The notes beneath the pieces are model-generated. The model was given only the letters and a program-made list of their open reading frames with translations. It was not told the origin of the DNA and did no database searches. Shown one piece after another: positions 7,162 through 15,875 of a stretch of 64,000 bases of DNA. This stretch comes from Zeimonas sp003577305 (GTDB lineage: Bacteria > Pseudomonadota > Gammaproteobacteria > Burkholderiales > Burkholderiaceae_E): the NCBI GenBank assembly GCA_030263385.1, contig SZOX01000013.1:1-64000 (forward strand), in the 5' to 3' direction. The translations under genes and the position numbers were made by a program. How positions within the stretch are numbered: position 1 is the stretch's first letter; each line of letters begins with the position of its first letter.

Positions 7162-7800
7162 TTACTCGGGTTTCATCGCCGGAGCTTTGCAGTGTTTGTG
7201 GAGCCTCAGGTCGAGCTTACGAGGCAACTTCAGCGGTGACCAGTCGTCCCGCTTTCGCGCTGTCTTGCCGGCTAACGAATGAAGCCGGCAAGTCCGTGCA
7301 ACCAAATGTTGCGTTTCCGCGCGTGGAACGCTTTCCACGCAGCAAATCGCAACATTTCGTTGCACGACTGAGCGGCCGCGCCGCTTCACCTCCGCGACCT
7401 TCGCGTCGACCAGGTACCGGTACCAGAACCCCTGCAGGAAGTGGAACGCGGTGCCTGCCTGGCCGTCGAGAAAGCCCAGCCTGAGGACGTAGCGGTAGAA
7501 GAAGTAGGCGAATACGCGAAGGCCTGACGGGAGGCGGCCGAATCGTGCGGCATGAAGCGGTACTCGAGGTTCAGCAGATCCACCGCCTCGCGACTGGCGT
7601 ACCGGTTGTGCTTGTTCGTCCACCAGGTGAGCGTGTTCAGGTTGTCGTCGATCAGCTCGCCGGCGAAGTCGACGGTGGTGCCCGCCACCTTGATGTGCTC
7701 GTCCATCCAGCGGTTCTCGCAGCGGCCGCGGCCATGGCGGAACAGCCGCAACACCTTCACCGGAAACACCCCGCCGTGCCGGTCTTGTGGTTCGTCCGTC
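7162..7800 (-). pseudogene. Family 2 glycosyltransferase, C-terminal fragment with frameshift
   Basis: From about 7790 the minus strand reads GGVFPVKVLRLFRHGRGRCENRWMDEHIKV, then LIDDNLNTLTWWTNKHNRYASREAVDLL. This matches the C-terminal half of WaaE/KdtX-like glycosyltransferases. After a one-frame shift near 7540 it continues as FAYFFYRYVLRLGFLDGQAG...FLQGFWYRYLVDAKV. The catalytic N-terminal half is absent and the fragment starts beside the gajB stop codon. The second frame runs through palindrome copy 5 and ends at 7162. The intact paralogue-like gene is at 15876-16769. Confidence 0.82.
7298..7363. repeat. 66-bp palindrome, copy 5
   Basis: Full copy (GCAACCAAATGTTGCG... to ...CGTTGC), centre slightly changed to AACGCTTTCC. 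It is read through in frame at the end of the glycosyltransferase fragment. It is the last copy before a 23-kb stretch without any. Confidence 0.95.
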
Positions 7801-7803
7801 GCT

Positions 7804-9465
7804 CTAGAGGTAGGGCGTCGCGTATCCGACAAACTCATCATGCTCCGTCCGGCCATTGTCCCAGCGTCTCGCCCCAGCGGGCCGTTCTCTTTCCCCGCAC
7901 GCCGTCAAGAACAGCCGACGCTTGGCGCGCGAGATGCCAACGAAGAAGGCTGACCGCTCGGCGTCTTGGTCACCCCAAAAGGTCTGCTTCTCCACGCCGA
8001 GCACTACGACGGTATCGAACTCTAGGCCTTTGCTCTTGTGGATCGACATGATGCGCACAGCCCTGTCGCCTGAGAATGAGGCGAGGGCTGTTGCGGGGTC
8101 TTCACTATCGGACAGCAGTTCGTGCGCACGGCTTGTCGTCGCCTCGATCTGCTTTTGCAGGAAGTCTCCCTGCACATAGGCGGGCGAGAGCCCCACTACG
8201 GCATCGCGTCCGACGATGTCGAGCAGTTCGGTGACTATGGTCCGGAGATCGTCAAGGTCCGCAAGATCGGCCTCCTCTGCCGCGAGTCTCTGCTTGACGG
8301 TCGCGATGAAGCGGTTCCACCGGGATCGGGCACGGTACTCGTTCTCCTGATCGAGCCCGCGCCCGAACACCACAAGGTCAAGGAGTCGTTGAAACGGGCC
8401 GGGCTGTCGCTGCCCTGCGGCAACCAGAAGAAAGTCCACGATGAGGTTCGCAACTGGCTCGGATGCTAGGTTTTGGGTTTCATCCTCATCCCGGAAGGGC
8501 ACGCCTCTAGCGTCCAGCGCGGCACGGAGCTTCTGACCGTAGAGGTTCTGCTGCTTGCGCACCAGGACCGCGATCTCGGATGGATCAAGGCCCTCGTCGT
8601 CGATCCAGCCGCGCACAGAATTGGCGAGGGCATTCGCCTCGTCATCATCGTTGTCGAAGCGCAGAACGCCGATCTCACCGTCAGCGCCTGCCAGCTCATC
8701 GTCATCAAGAGCTGCCGGTGGGTCCATGACACGCACCATGGCGTTCTGCATGCGCCGCAGCCTCGGCTTCGACCGGAAGTTCTGATAAAGATTGAGCGGA
8801 TGCGCGTCGAAGTCCTCCGCGTAGGTTTCGAAGATTCCCTCAAGTGCCCCGGCCCATCCCATGATCCTTTGCTTCGTGTCGCCGACCGCCGTCAGTCGGG
8901 CAGCCGTGTCCTGAAAACAAGCCTTGATGAGTTCGTACTGCACGTCCGTGCAGTCCTGGAACTCATCGAGGAACACGTGGCTGTAGGTCTGTCGGATCGC
9001 GTTGCGCGCGATCTTGCTCGATTCAACGATCTGAGCCGCCAACGGCACCATGTCGTCGTAGGTAATTGATCGCCGCTGGACGCGGTGCGGACCGATGGAG
9101 TAATCCGGATCAAGGGCATCCCGTCCAGAGAGAACCGGTCTGAACCGGTCGATGACGCGCTTCGCGAATGCGTGGAATGTGTGACTATCAAAGCGCGCCG
9201 CAAGTTCGGGTCCGCAACGCTTGCGGACCCGAGCCTTGAGGTTCTGACTTGCATCGATCTTGAACGAAATCGCGAGGATACGCTTGGGATATCGGCACGC
9301 CCCGGTACGCAGCAGGAAGTCGGCGCGCTGCGCCAGCATCTCCGTCTTGCCTGCGCCCGGGCCTGCCGTCAGCGCCAGGTTGCGGTCGATCTCTTTGGCC
9401 GCTGCAAGCGCGTTCGGCTCAAGGGAGAGGCCGTCAGCAGGGGACCATTGTTTGACCCGGATCAT
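7804..9465 (-). CDS. gajB: UvrD/PcrA-like helicase, GajB of a Gabija-type system
   Basis: Superfamily 1 helicase of 553 residues. Visible are Walker A TAGPGAGKTEML (res ~33-44), Walker B FLDEFQDC, the NFRSKPRLRR motif IV region, and motifs V-VI in VRIMSIHKSKGLEFDTVVVLG and FFVGISRAKRRLFL. In Gabija, GajB senses DNA ends or consumes nucleotides and acts with the GajA nuclease (established family knowledge). Start ATG overlaps the GajA stop by 4 bp. The stop is at the edge of the broken glycosyltransferase, which marks one end of the defence insert. Confidence 0.88.
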   Translation of the reverse strand: MIRVKQWSPADGLSLEPNALAAAKEIDRNLALTAGPGAGKTEMLAQRADFLLRTGACRYPKRILAISFKIDASQNLKARVRKRCGPELAARFDSHTFHAFAKRVIDRFRPVLSGRDALDPDYSIGPHRVQRRSITYDDMVPLAAQIVESSKIARNAIRQTYSHVFLDEFQDCTDVQYELIKACFQDTAARLTAVGDTKQRIMGWAGALEGIFETYAEDFDAHPLNLYQNFRSKPRLRRMQNAMVRVMDPPAALDDDELAGADGEIGVLRFDNDDDEANALANSVRGWIDDEGLDPSEIAVLVRKQQNLYGQKLRAALDARGVPFRDEDETQNLASEPVANLIVDFLLVAAGQRQPGPFQRLLDLVVFGRGLDQENEYRARSRWNRFIATVKQRLAAEEADLADLDDLRTIVTELLDIVGRDAVVGLSPAYVQGDFLQKQIEATTSRAHELLSDSEDPATALASFSGDRAVRIMSIHKSKGLEFDTVVVLGVEKQTFWGDQDAERSAFFVGISRAKRRLFLTACGERERPAGARRWDNGRTEHDEFVGYATPYL

Positions 9466-11409
9466 TCGGGCAGGTCCGCGAGCTTTTCCTCAACCGCAGC
9501 GAACATGCGGTCGAGCACATCGGGCAGGTCTTCGACCAGAGCGTCGTCATCCCTGCCCGCCAGGGCGCGAATGTGCGCGGTGGGCTTGCTGTCGAGCTTG
9601 AACCTCTGGTGGTAGGCATCGAAGTAGCTTTGCTCCTTGTCGGTGTACTGCCCTCCCAGCACGTCGTGACCCTTGCCAAGTACGGCCTTGATCGTGTCCT
9701 CGTCTGGCTCCTCCAGATCATCATCCTCAACGTCGTACGCGGCGGGGTAGTGCGTCATCATCATGAAGTCGAGGTCCAGCGGCGCGGAGAAGTAAACGCC
9801 GAGAGACTCCAGGCGGGCAATCCATCCCTTGTCATCAACGATGACTCCATCGTCGGAGTTCCATTTCGGGATGTCGTCGATCTGCTTCTGCTTCAGGTCG
9901 TTGCCGTCGATGTCGGCGTACTTCAACAGCTCCTTGGCGGCGTATTTGATGCGGCCCCATCCGCCCTGATGCCGTGCAACATCAAGGTCCAGCAGCGTGA
10001 CGTGCGGGATGCCAAGGCCGTTCAGCAGCCGCCAGAAGTGATTGACGTGCCGTCCGCCGAGTGGTGCTACGGAGATGGAAGCATCGTCAGCAAGGATTCC
10101 TCGGGCTTCCAGCAGTCGCGGCAGCACGATCTGCTCGCTGTCACCTTCGCCCAGGATGACAAGGCGGGAGAAATAGAGCTCCGGGAAAGCCTGGACGCCT
10201 TCGCGGACAAACTTGTGCGCTGACTCGTCCGTCGGGAGTTCGATGTTCTTGACGACCGTGGTTCGCTCCGTGCTCAGGCGGAGATACCGGACGGACTCCG
10301 GCGGTACCCGGCGCAAGAGCGACGGCGCGTGCGTCGCTACCAGCGCTTGGCTGTCCTGTCCCTCAGCGAAGGCCGTCAGCGTCCTAACAACGCGCCCGAG
10401 ATAGTGAGGCGACAAGCTGTTCTCTGGCTCCTCGATGGCGATAAGGGTGAAGACAGCGGGACGCAGCTTGTCGATGTCAAACGCTTCGGCCAGCTCGCCG
10501 TTCAAGACCTTGCTGCCGATGTTGTGCATGGCGAGCACCAGAGAAACGTAGAGCAGGGACTGCTGACCGTCACTGAGCCGGGTGAAGTCCACGATGTTCT
10601 CGCCATAGCCGGGCGTGAATCCGATGCTCAGATGCCGTAGAAGGTTCTCAATCTCGTTCCGCCCGAACGAGACCGACGGGTTTGTGTAGTGGCTCCCCTT
10701 GTGCAGGCCGCCCCATTGGTCGGTTAGCGCGGCAGCGATCCCGCCGATGGCCGCGTTGTCCCGGAGTTCATCGCCGATCTGCTCCGTAAGCGTGCCGATT
10801 TCCTTGCGTTCCGCACTCCAGTCCGCGGACCGCAACGCCCGCCCGAGCAGCGCGTTGGCAGAGTAAGAGATGTGGTCGGCAGGGTCGCGTCGCGCTGGCA
10901 GATAGTGGACCTGGATGGCGTTCCGGTCCTGCTTCGATACGCGGCTCTGTTCGGTTGGATTTCCGTCCTCGTCTTCGCTGATGACGAACCGTGAAGCCTT
11001 CTTCAATGTCATCGTCCTGATCGATGGTCGCCTTCAGCCGGAAGCGCGCTTGCGCCGGGCCTTCGGCTGCCACCAGTTGCATGTGCGCGAAGTTGCCAGG
11101 CACTGCCGGAAGGGTGGCCCCATCGGCATCGTTCTGTTCCAGCTCAGGAAACTCGAAGTCCGCCTCGATCCAGAGGGTTCGCTGTTCAGGGGCATCCTCT
11201 GGCGCTTCACTTGCCGGGACGTGAAAGTCGGACCGCCTGATCCTCCGCTGCGCGGGATCGAGACCGAACATGCGGGCCAGCGCCTGGAGCACGGCGGTCT
11301 TGCCTGCGCCGTTCGGCCCGAGCAAGAACGTCATGTCGGTCAGCTCGACCACCGTGGGTTCCGGACCGAAAGAGCGGAAGTTGGATAGTCGAAGTCGAAC
11401 GAGTTTCAT
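9462..11409 (-). pseudogene. gajA: OLD-family ATPase/TOPRIM nuclease GajA, frameshifted as written
   Basis: The first frame (start ATG 11409, AGGGAGA upstream) encodes the ABC-type N-terminus with Walker A FLLGPNGAGKTAVLQ. Near 11000-11012 homology moves to another frame: LPARRDPADHISYSANAL, the signature LSDGQQSLLYVSLVLA, Walker B LIAIEEPENSLSP, and the C-terminal TOPRIM LVILGEGDSEQIVLPRLLEARG with a later LDLD. One base too many (1948 nt) explains the break; one base fewer gives 648 residues. The two halves are otherwise intact. This may be a sequencing error, a recent mutation or a programmed shift. Class 2 OLD plus UvrD-like helicase is the Gabija pair. Confidence 0.85.
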
Positions 11410-11475
11410 GTGGTCTCCCTGAAGCGATCCCCATAGATAGCCGTTTCCGGACGATCTTTGAAGGCTGAAGTTGTA

Positions 11476-12720
11476 TTACCGCGGCACGTGGAACACGAGC
11501 ACAGTCAGGATCAGCTCGCGATTCTTGTCGCCGTTGGCATGGAAGGTGTACCGGAAGCCGCTTTCATGTGGCCAGTCGTTGGTGCGCTTGAAGTTGCTGT
11601 GCGCCTTGGCGATGGTGTCGATGCCGGTCAGGACCGTTGACGTTTCCGTGCCCCGGTTGAACACGAGGATCGCGGTCTTGCCGTCGCGCCAGGTGGCATA
11701 GCCGAGGAGCTGGTCGATGGCCTCGCCGAAGGCCTTCGGTCCTTTCCAGAACTTGCACTCGGCGATAAAGACGTTGCGGTCGCCCTCGCGTAACAGGATG
11801 TCGGTCTTGCCTGCCATGTTGAAGGTCTCAGCCGTGGCCCTGCCCTCGAACTGGCCGTTGAGCTGCACCAGGAAATGCTGCCGCAGGGCTTCCTCGTTCA
11901 TCGCCTTGAAGGCGTCGGGGCTGCGCTCCACCACGAGCGCCATGTCCTGCACCACTTTCAGGATGTGCTCGTACAGCTCCATGGCAAGCGCCGGTTCCGG
12001 CTTGAACTGCGCCGTCGTCGCCGGTGGCAAGGTCGGCACGACCTTCCGCTTCACGGTCGGGAGCGCGTAGGTCTTCGGCGCATCGGCGCGCCGCCGGATC
12101 GGGATACCGAGCGCTTCCGCGCGCTGCGATTGCGCCAGCAGGCGTTCACGCCGCTGGCCGATCGCCTGTTCCGCTGCGGCAGGCAGGTTCTGGTTGTGCG
12201 CGTCGATCATCGGACGTTGCCAGCCGAGATGCTGCTCGATCTCTTTCAGCGTCTGATCGACCAGAGCCCGGACATCGCGCGGCTGGTCGGCAGGCGTGTC
12301 GTAGCGCAGGACGATCTCGTTCTTCTCAATGAGCGCGCGCGGCGGGTTCATGTTGAAGGTGTTGGCCTTCGTGTAGAGCAGTTCGGGCTCGCCCTCGAAG
12401 GGGATGCGGACCTCGACGCGCTCGCCCGCCACCATGGCCGGGCGGGTGCGGTCGTCGATCCAGCGCATAGGGTCGTGCCGGACATCGACCGGCACATCCT
12501 GATGATCGGCATGCCACTGGTCGCGCAGCAGCGTGATCGGCGTGATGCCGAACTTCTCGACCAGGTAGCGCTTCAAGTCCTCGGGCGGCGTGTTCAGCAG
12601 CCGGTTCTCGTCGAGCCCCTCGACCTCCTGCTGCATGTTCTGCATGGTGAGCCGAATGGAGTGGTCAAGATCGTGGGTCACGAACAGCAAGCCCTTGCTC
12701 TTGTCGATGCGGCCAAACAT
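11476..12720 (-). CDS. Defence-operon protein with C-terminal nuclease-like domain
   Basis: 414 residues of no named family that I recognise. The C-terminal 120 residues read FNMAGKTDILLREGDRNVFIAECKFWKG...IDQLLGYATWRDGKTAILVFNRG. This D-x(n)-ExK core (TDIL...ECK) is typical of PD-(D/E)xK nucleases. The N-terminal ~270 residues are mostly helical and charged. Start ATG at 12720 with GGGAGAAAG upstream. It sits third in the five-gene operon, 66 bp before gajA. A DNA-cutting or DNA-sensing role is inferred. Confidence 0.75.
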   Translation of the reverse strand: MFGRIDKSKGLLFVTHDLDHSIRLTMQNMQQEVEGLDENRLLNTPPEDLKRYLVEKFGITPITLLRDQWHADHQDVPVDVRHDPMRWIDDRTRPAMVAGERVEVRIPFEGEPELLYTKANTFNMNPPRALIEKNEIVLRYDTPADQPRDVRALVDQTLKEIEQHLGWQRPMIDAHNQNLPAAAEQAIGQRRERLLAQSQRAEALGIPIRRRADAPKTYALPTVKRKVVPTLPPATTAQFKPEPALAMELYEHILKVVQDMALVVERSPDAFKAMNEEALRQHFLVQLNGQFEGRATAETFNMAGKTDILLREGDRNVFIAECKFWKGPKAFGEAIDQLLGYATWRDGKTAILVFNRGTETSTVLTGIDTIAKAHSNFKRTNDWPHESGFRYTFHANGDKNRELILTVLVFHVPR

Positions 12721-12770
12721 GCGCTTTCTCCCTGTCCTTGATCAGATCGTCTTCTGTCGTCGCGGTACGT

Positions 12771-13589
12771 TCAAAACGGAATGTCGTCATCGCTGACGGC
12801 AGTCGTTTCCGCGCGCTGCCGCTGTCGCTTCAGCTTGTCTTCGAGGGTGCGGATGAACCGCACTGAACTCGCCACGTCGTTGAAGATCAGCAAGTTCTCG
12901 TCGTAGTTCAGGATCGGGTTGTCGTGCGCGAGGCTCTGGTTGTTCCGCACATCGTTAAAGGCTTCCAGGACCGAGATCGCGGATTTGAGGATGCGCGCCG
13001 TCATCTCGGATTCGAGCTGGCCGTCCTCGCGCAGACGTTTCACGTACTCGCCGAACAGCGAGTGCAGCGGCTTCTCCCGCACGACGGTGATGCCACGTGC
13101 TTCGCAGAGCGTGCGCACATACTTGATGACAAAGGTGTGCAGCCGGTCGAGACCGGCTTCCGGCTGGTTCTTCTCGATGACCTCGCGGACATGCGCCGCG
13201 ACCGCCTCGAAGTCGCCCTCGTCAGCTATCGCGCTCAGGGCATCGAGGTCGGCAACCGGGCTTGCCTGCCTGAGCCGCGCGACGATCCTGAGGCACTCCT
13301 CGGGAAGCGCGCCGTCGTTCTTGAACGCGCCGCTGTCCTTGCCGTAGTCGATCAGGTCGGCGGTCAGCTTGCCGACCAGGCTGTTGCTCTCGGCAGCCCA
13401 GAAGCCGCGCAGCCGGTTCGCCTTCGAGCCGCCGCTGCCATGGTCATAGCGCACGTCGTAGATGTCGCGACGCACGCTTTCCTCGACGAACTCGGCGAAC
13501 GTCCGGTTGTTGAAGTCGAGAACGTAGCCGCCGCCCATGTTGAACAGCCGTTCGAGCTTTCGCTTCTCGCTGGAAGTCAGGTCGGACAT
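12771..13589 (-). CDS. Abortive-infection-like protein
   Basis: 272 residues. The N-terminus MSDLTSSEKRKLERLFNMGGGYVLDFNNRTFAEFV and the C-terminal DVRNNQSLAHDNPIL followed by FIRTLEDKLKRQ resemble the abortive-infection C-terminal family (RNxxSxAH motif, HEPN-like). Members of that family block phage growth by shutting down the host, possibly through RNase action (family knowledge). Second gene of the defence operon; its role with Gabija genes is inferred. No membrane segment. Confidence 0.72.
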   Translation of the reverse strand: MSDLTSSEKRKLERLFNMGGGYVLDFNNRTFAEFVEESVRRDIYDVRYDHGSGGSKANRLRGFWAAESNSLVGKLTADLIDYGKDSGAFKNDGALPEECLRIVARLRQASPVADLDALSAIADEGDFEAVAAHVREVIEKNQPEAGLDRLHTFVIKYVRTLCEARGITVVREKPLHSLFGEYVKRLREDGQLESEMTARILKSAISVLEAFNDVRNNQSLAHDNPILNYDENLLIFNDVASSVRFIRTLEDKLKRQRQRAETTAVSDDDIPF

Positions 13590-13613
13590 ATCTCGTCTCG
13601 TCGCCTTCCGCTC

Positions 13614-14285
13614 TTACGCCTCGGTCAGGTCGGTCGCCCGCACATCAATCGCGCGCTGGAACAAGGCCGTGTACGTGCCCTGCTGGATCATCCCCTTGGC
13701 GTTGAGCGCCTTGATCACCTGATAGGGGTTGAAGAGCAGCAGGTACTGGTACGGGCCAGCAGGACCGTCCTTGCAGTCGATGAAGCCCAGGTCTCGCAGG
13801 ACAGCGAGGTGCTGCCGCCACGTCGTGACATTGCGCTCGCCGCCGTACCCGGCTTCCAGCGCGGCGACAGCCTCGTTGTCGATCCGGACGAAGCCCTCGT
13901 CGAAGACGCGGCACCAAAGCACCAGATAGGTCCTGCCCGCAGGCACGGCCTTGCCGTTGGTGACCTGCTTCGAGATGTCGTCGATCAGGTTCACGATCAG
14001 CGCCATGGTCCGGGGCATCGTCGTGAAGCCCTTGCGCGTCTTGTCGGTACGCAGCCACAGGCGCTTCTCGTCGAGATCGGGCCACAGGTGCGCGCGCATC
14101 TTCAGATTGCTTTCGGTCGCGCCGTTGCGGCGCGCGCGGGCCTGCTTCTCGTTCAGCACGCCGATCCCGGCCAGCACCTCGGCCTGCACCGCCGCCGGGA
14201 CGGCGGCGGGTGCGGCGACCGCCTTCAAGGCCGCCTTCTTGACCGGTGTCGCCGTCTTCGCCGGGCTCTTCTTCCTGGTGATCAT
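13614..14285 (-). CDS. Unrecognised first gene of the defence operon
   Basis: 223 residues from the ATG at 14285, which has AGAGAGGTG upstream; longer starts up to 14381 lack such a site. The N-terminal 45 residues are Lys/Ala/Pro-rich and probably disordered. The remainder is compact, with NVTTWRQHLAVLRDLGFIDCKDGPAGPYQYLLLF, which looks like a winged-helix segment. It may be a DNA-binding regulator or sensor for the operon. I cannot name a family. Confidence 0.6.
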   Translation of the reverse strand: MITRKKSPAKTATPVKKAALKAVAAPAAVPAAVQAEVLAGIGVLNEKQARARRNGATESNLKMRAHLWPDLDEKRLWLRTDKTRKGFTTMPRTMALIVNLIDDISKQVTNGKAVPAGRTYLVLWCRVFDEGFVRIDNEAVAALEAGYGGERNVTTWRQHLAVLRDLGFIDCKDGPAGPYQYLLLFNPYQVIKALNAKGMIQQGTYTALFQRAIDVRATDLTEA

Positions 14286-14806
14286 GTCCACCTCTCTTTC
14301 TGCGCTTTTAGGTGCCCTGCGACCGGGGCTGATCAAGCTCCGGTCGCGCGACGCACAACTCAGGTTTGGACGCTGGCTCACGAGAGGTTTGGAGGCTCTC
14401 GATCAACGGTGCGTTCGGACCTGGTCAATGTGCCTGAAAAATTATACAAATCAAAGGCTTACGTTTCTGCGACCGGCTTGTGCGTTCATGGCATTTCCGC
14501 AAGCCATTCTCTGTGTTCCATCTTGGGTACACAACTCGACATCTGAGTCAACACACTTGCCAGCGGTGGTGCGGCGGGAAGCGAGCATCCATGCGGGGTT
14601 GCGCGCCGGGCGCGGTGCTCGCCGTGCTCTTCCGTACTCGCTGTGCTCCCCTGTGCTCGCTGTGCTCCGGGGGTAGAGGGGCCACGGCCCTTGCTGCACG
14701 TACCCTGCCGACAGGGCGAGCCGTCGTAGACGGCCATCCCCTGCTGTGATCGCCAGGTCTAGCGATGCTCATATGCTTGTCGCGTGAACAGGGGGCAGGT
14801 GGCGAC
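14286..14806. other. Intergenic upstream of the defence operon
   Basis: 520 bp without a supported gene. The part near 14400-14470 is the least GC-rich and is the probable promoter region of the defence operon. Around 14620-14680 are short direct repeats of GTGCTCGCTGTGCTC. Confidence 0.4.
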
Positions 14807-15067
14807 ATGAGCGAGGACGAGGACGATCAGAAGCGCATCTGTCACGGGTGCGTCGGGGAAGCCTACCTGGCCGAGCAGATCGTGAAGGGCGGGGAGCTGG
14901 GCACGTGCTCGTACTGCGGCGACACGCAGGTGTGCAACGACGCCGGGTGCCCTCAAGCAACGGGTTCGCCGTCGTCGGCGGGTGCAGGGACTTCGATCAC
15001 ACCGACCCAGCGCGGGCGCAAGGCGACATCGGTGTTGAATAAATCAGACTCGTCATCGAACAACTGA
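14807..15067 (+). pseudogene. HEPN/RES N-terminal domain fragment
   Basis: The plus strand starts ATG at 14807 with AGGTGG upstream. It encodes RICHGCVGEAYLAEQIVKGGELGTCSYCGDTQ, the two CxxC pairs of the HEPN/RES N-terminal domain found before RES-type NAD-degrading toxins. After about residue 45 homology ends and the frame runs on over the antisense of the next gene to 15067. The catalytic RES domain is absent, so this is a 5' gene stub. Confidence 0.68.
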
Positions 15068-15819
15068 TAAGCGCCGTGCTCGCGCAACGCACGAAGCGAC
15101 CTGGGGAGCTCGCGGTAATGGAACTCTGCCGGATCCGGCCACCCGTTATGGTGCGATTTGTCGTCGTACGGCGCTTCGATCTCAGCACCCCGCTCAGCGG
15201 GCGGTTCGAGTTGACTCGGACGTTGAGTGAAACGCCTGCAGCGAACCAGGCAACGCCAAGGTAACGTCTCGACCTGTGAGTGGAGAAAGTCGAAGGTCCT
15301 CCCGCCGCGCCACTCAAGCGCCCTCCGAACAACAGGGAGCGGGGCAACCGAACAACCAAGTTGCTCGGCGCAATCCGGAAGAGAGCAATTCCATCGATAC
15401 GGCCGATCAGACCAGTTGTAGAAGCAGTAGATTGGCAGTGCGCGATTTGCGGTAGCGTATCTTTCCAGAAGCTCGATCTGCGGCGTTCCTCCGACTTCGT
15501 GCGCCAGAGAGCCGTATCTGCCGCTACTGAACTGACCCTTCTTGGCTTGAACCGCGTAACGGCGCCAGCCGATTGAACCTGCGCCAATCCAGAGCTCGAA
15601 GTCGCAACCCTTGGTCGATTCAGCTGCCCGTGTGTCTTCAGCAAACACAAAGGTTGGTCTCGCAGATGCCAAGGCATCGAGATTGAGCGATGTAATCGTA
15701 TCCTCGCCGAAGTGGATTCGGTTTCTACCGAAACGTTTAATCGATCGCCACGTCCTCTCGGCGAGTACTTCGAAGAGTTCGTATGCCTGCATGAGGGTTG
15801 TGCTGGTTGCCGATTCCAC
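14953..15819 (-). CDS. Hypothetical protein, DUF6615-like
   Basis: 288 residues. Conserved-looking stretches are ERTWRSIKRFGRNRIHFGEDTITSLNL, KGCDFELWIG, YAVQAKKGQF and LPIYCFYNW. The DFELW...QAKKG pattern could be a degenerate PD-(D/E)xK nuclease core. It resembles proteins annotated DUF6615 (moderate recall). Stands alone next to the defence operon and on the same strand, so it may be another defence gene. Function unknown. Confidence 0.6.
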   Translation of the reverse strand: MESATSTTLMQAYELFEVLAERTWRSIKRFGRNRIHFGEDTITSLNLDALASARPTFVFAEDTRAAESTKGCDFELWIGAGSIGWRRYAVQAKKGQFSSGRYGSLAHEVGGTPQIELLERYATANRALPIYCFYNWSDRPYRWNCSLPDCAEQLGCSVAPLPVVRRALEWRGGRTFDFLHSQVETLPWRCLVRCRRFTQRPSQLEPPAERGAEIEAPYDDKSHHNGWPDPAEFHYRELPRSLRALREHGAYQLFDDESDLFNTDVALRPRWVGVIEVPAPADDGEPVA

Positions 15820-15875
15820 GGTTCAATATGCTGAAATGATCAGTCTTCCTTCCACCGCCAGATGTGCGTCGGCAC

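Noticed and set aside
7804..11409. PARIS or Lamassu instead of Gabija
   Set aside because: The ATPase is OLD type with a C-terminal TOPRIM and is paired with a UvrD-like helicase. PARIS lacks the helicase and Lamassu is SMC-like.
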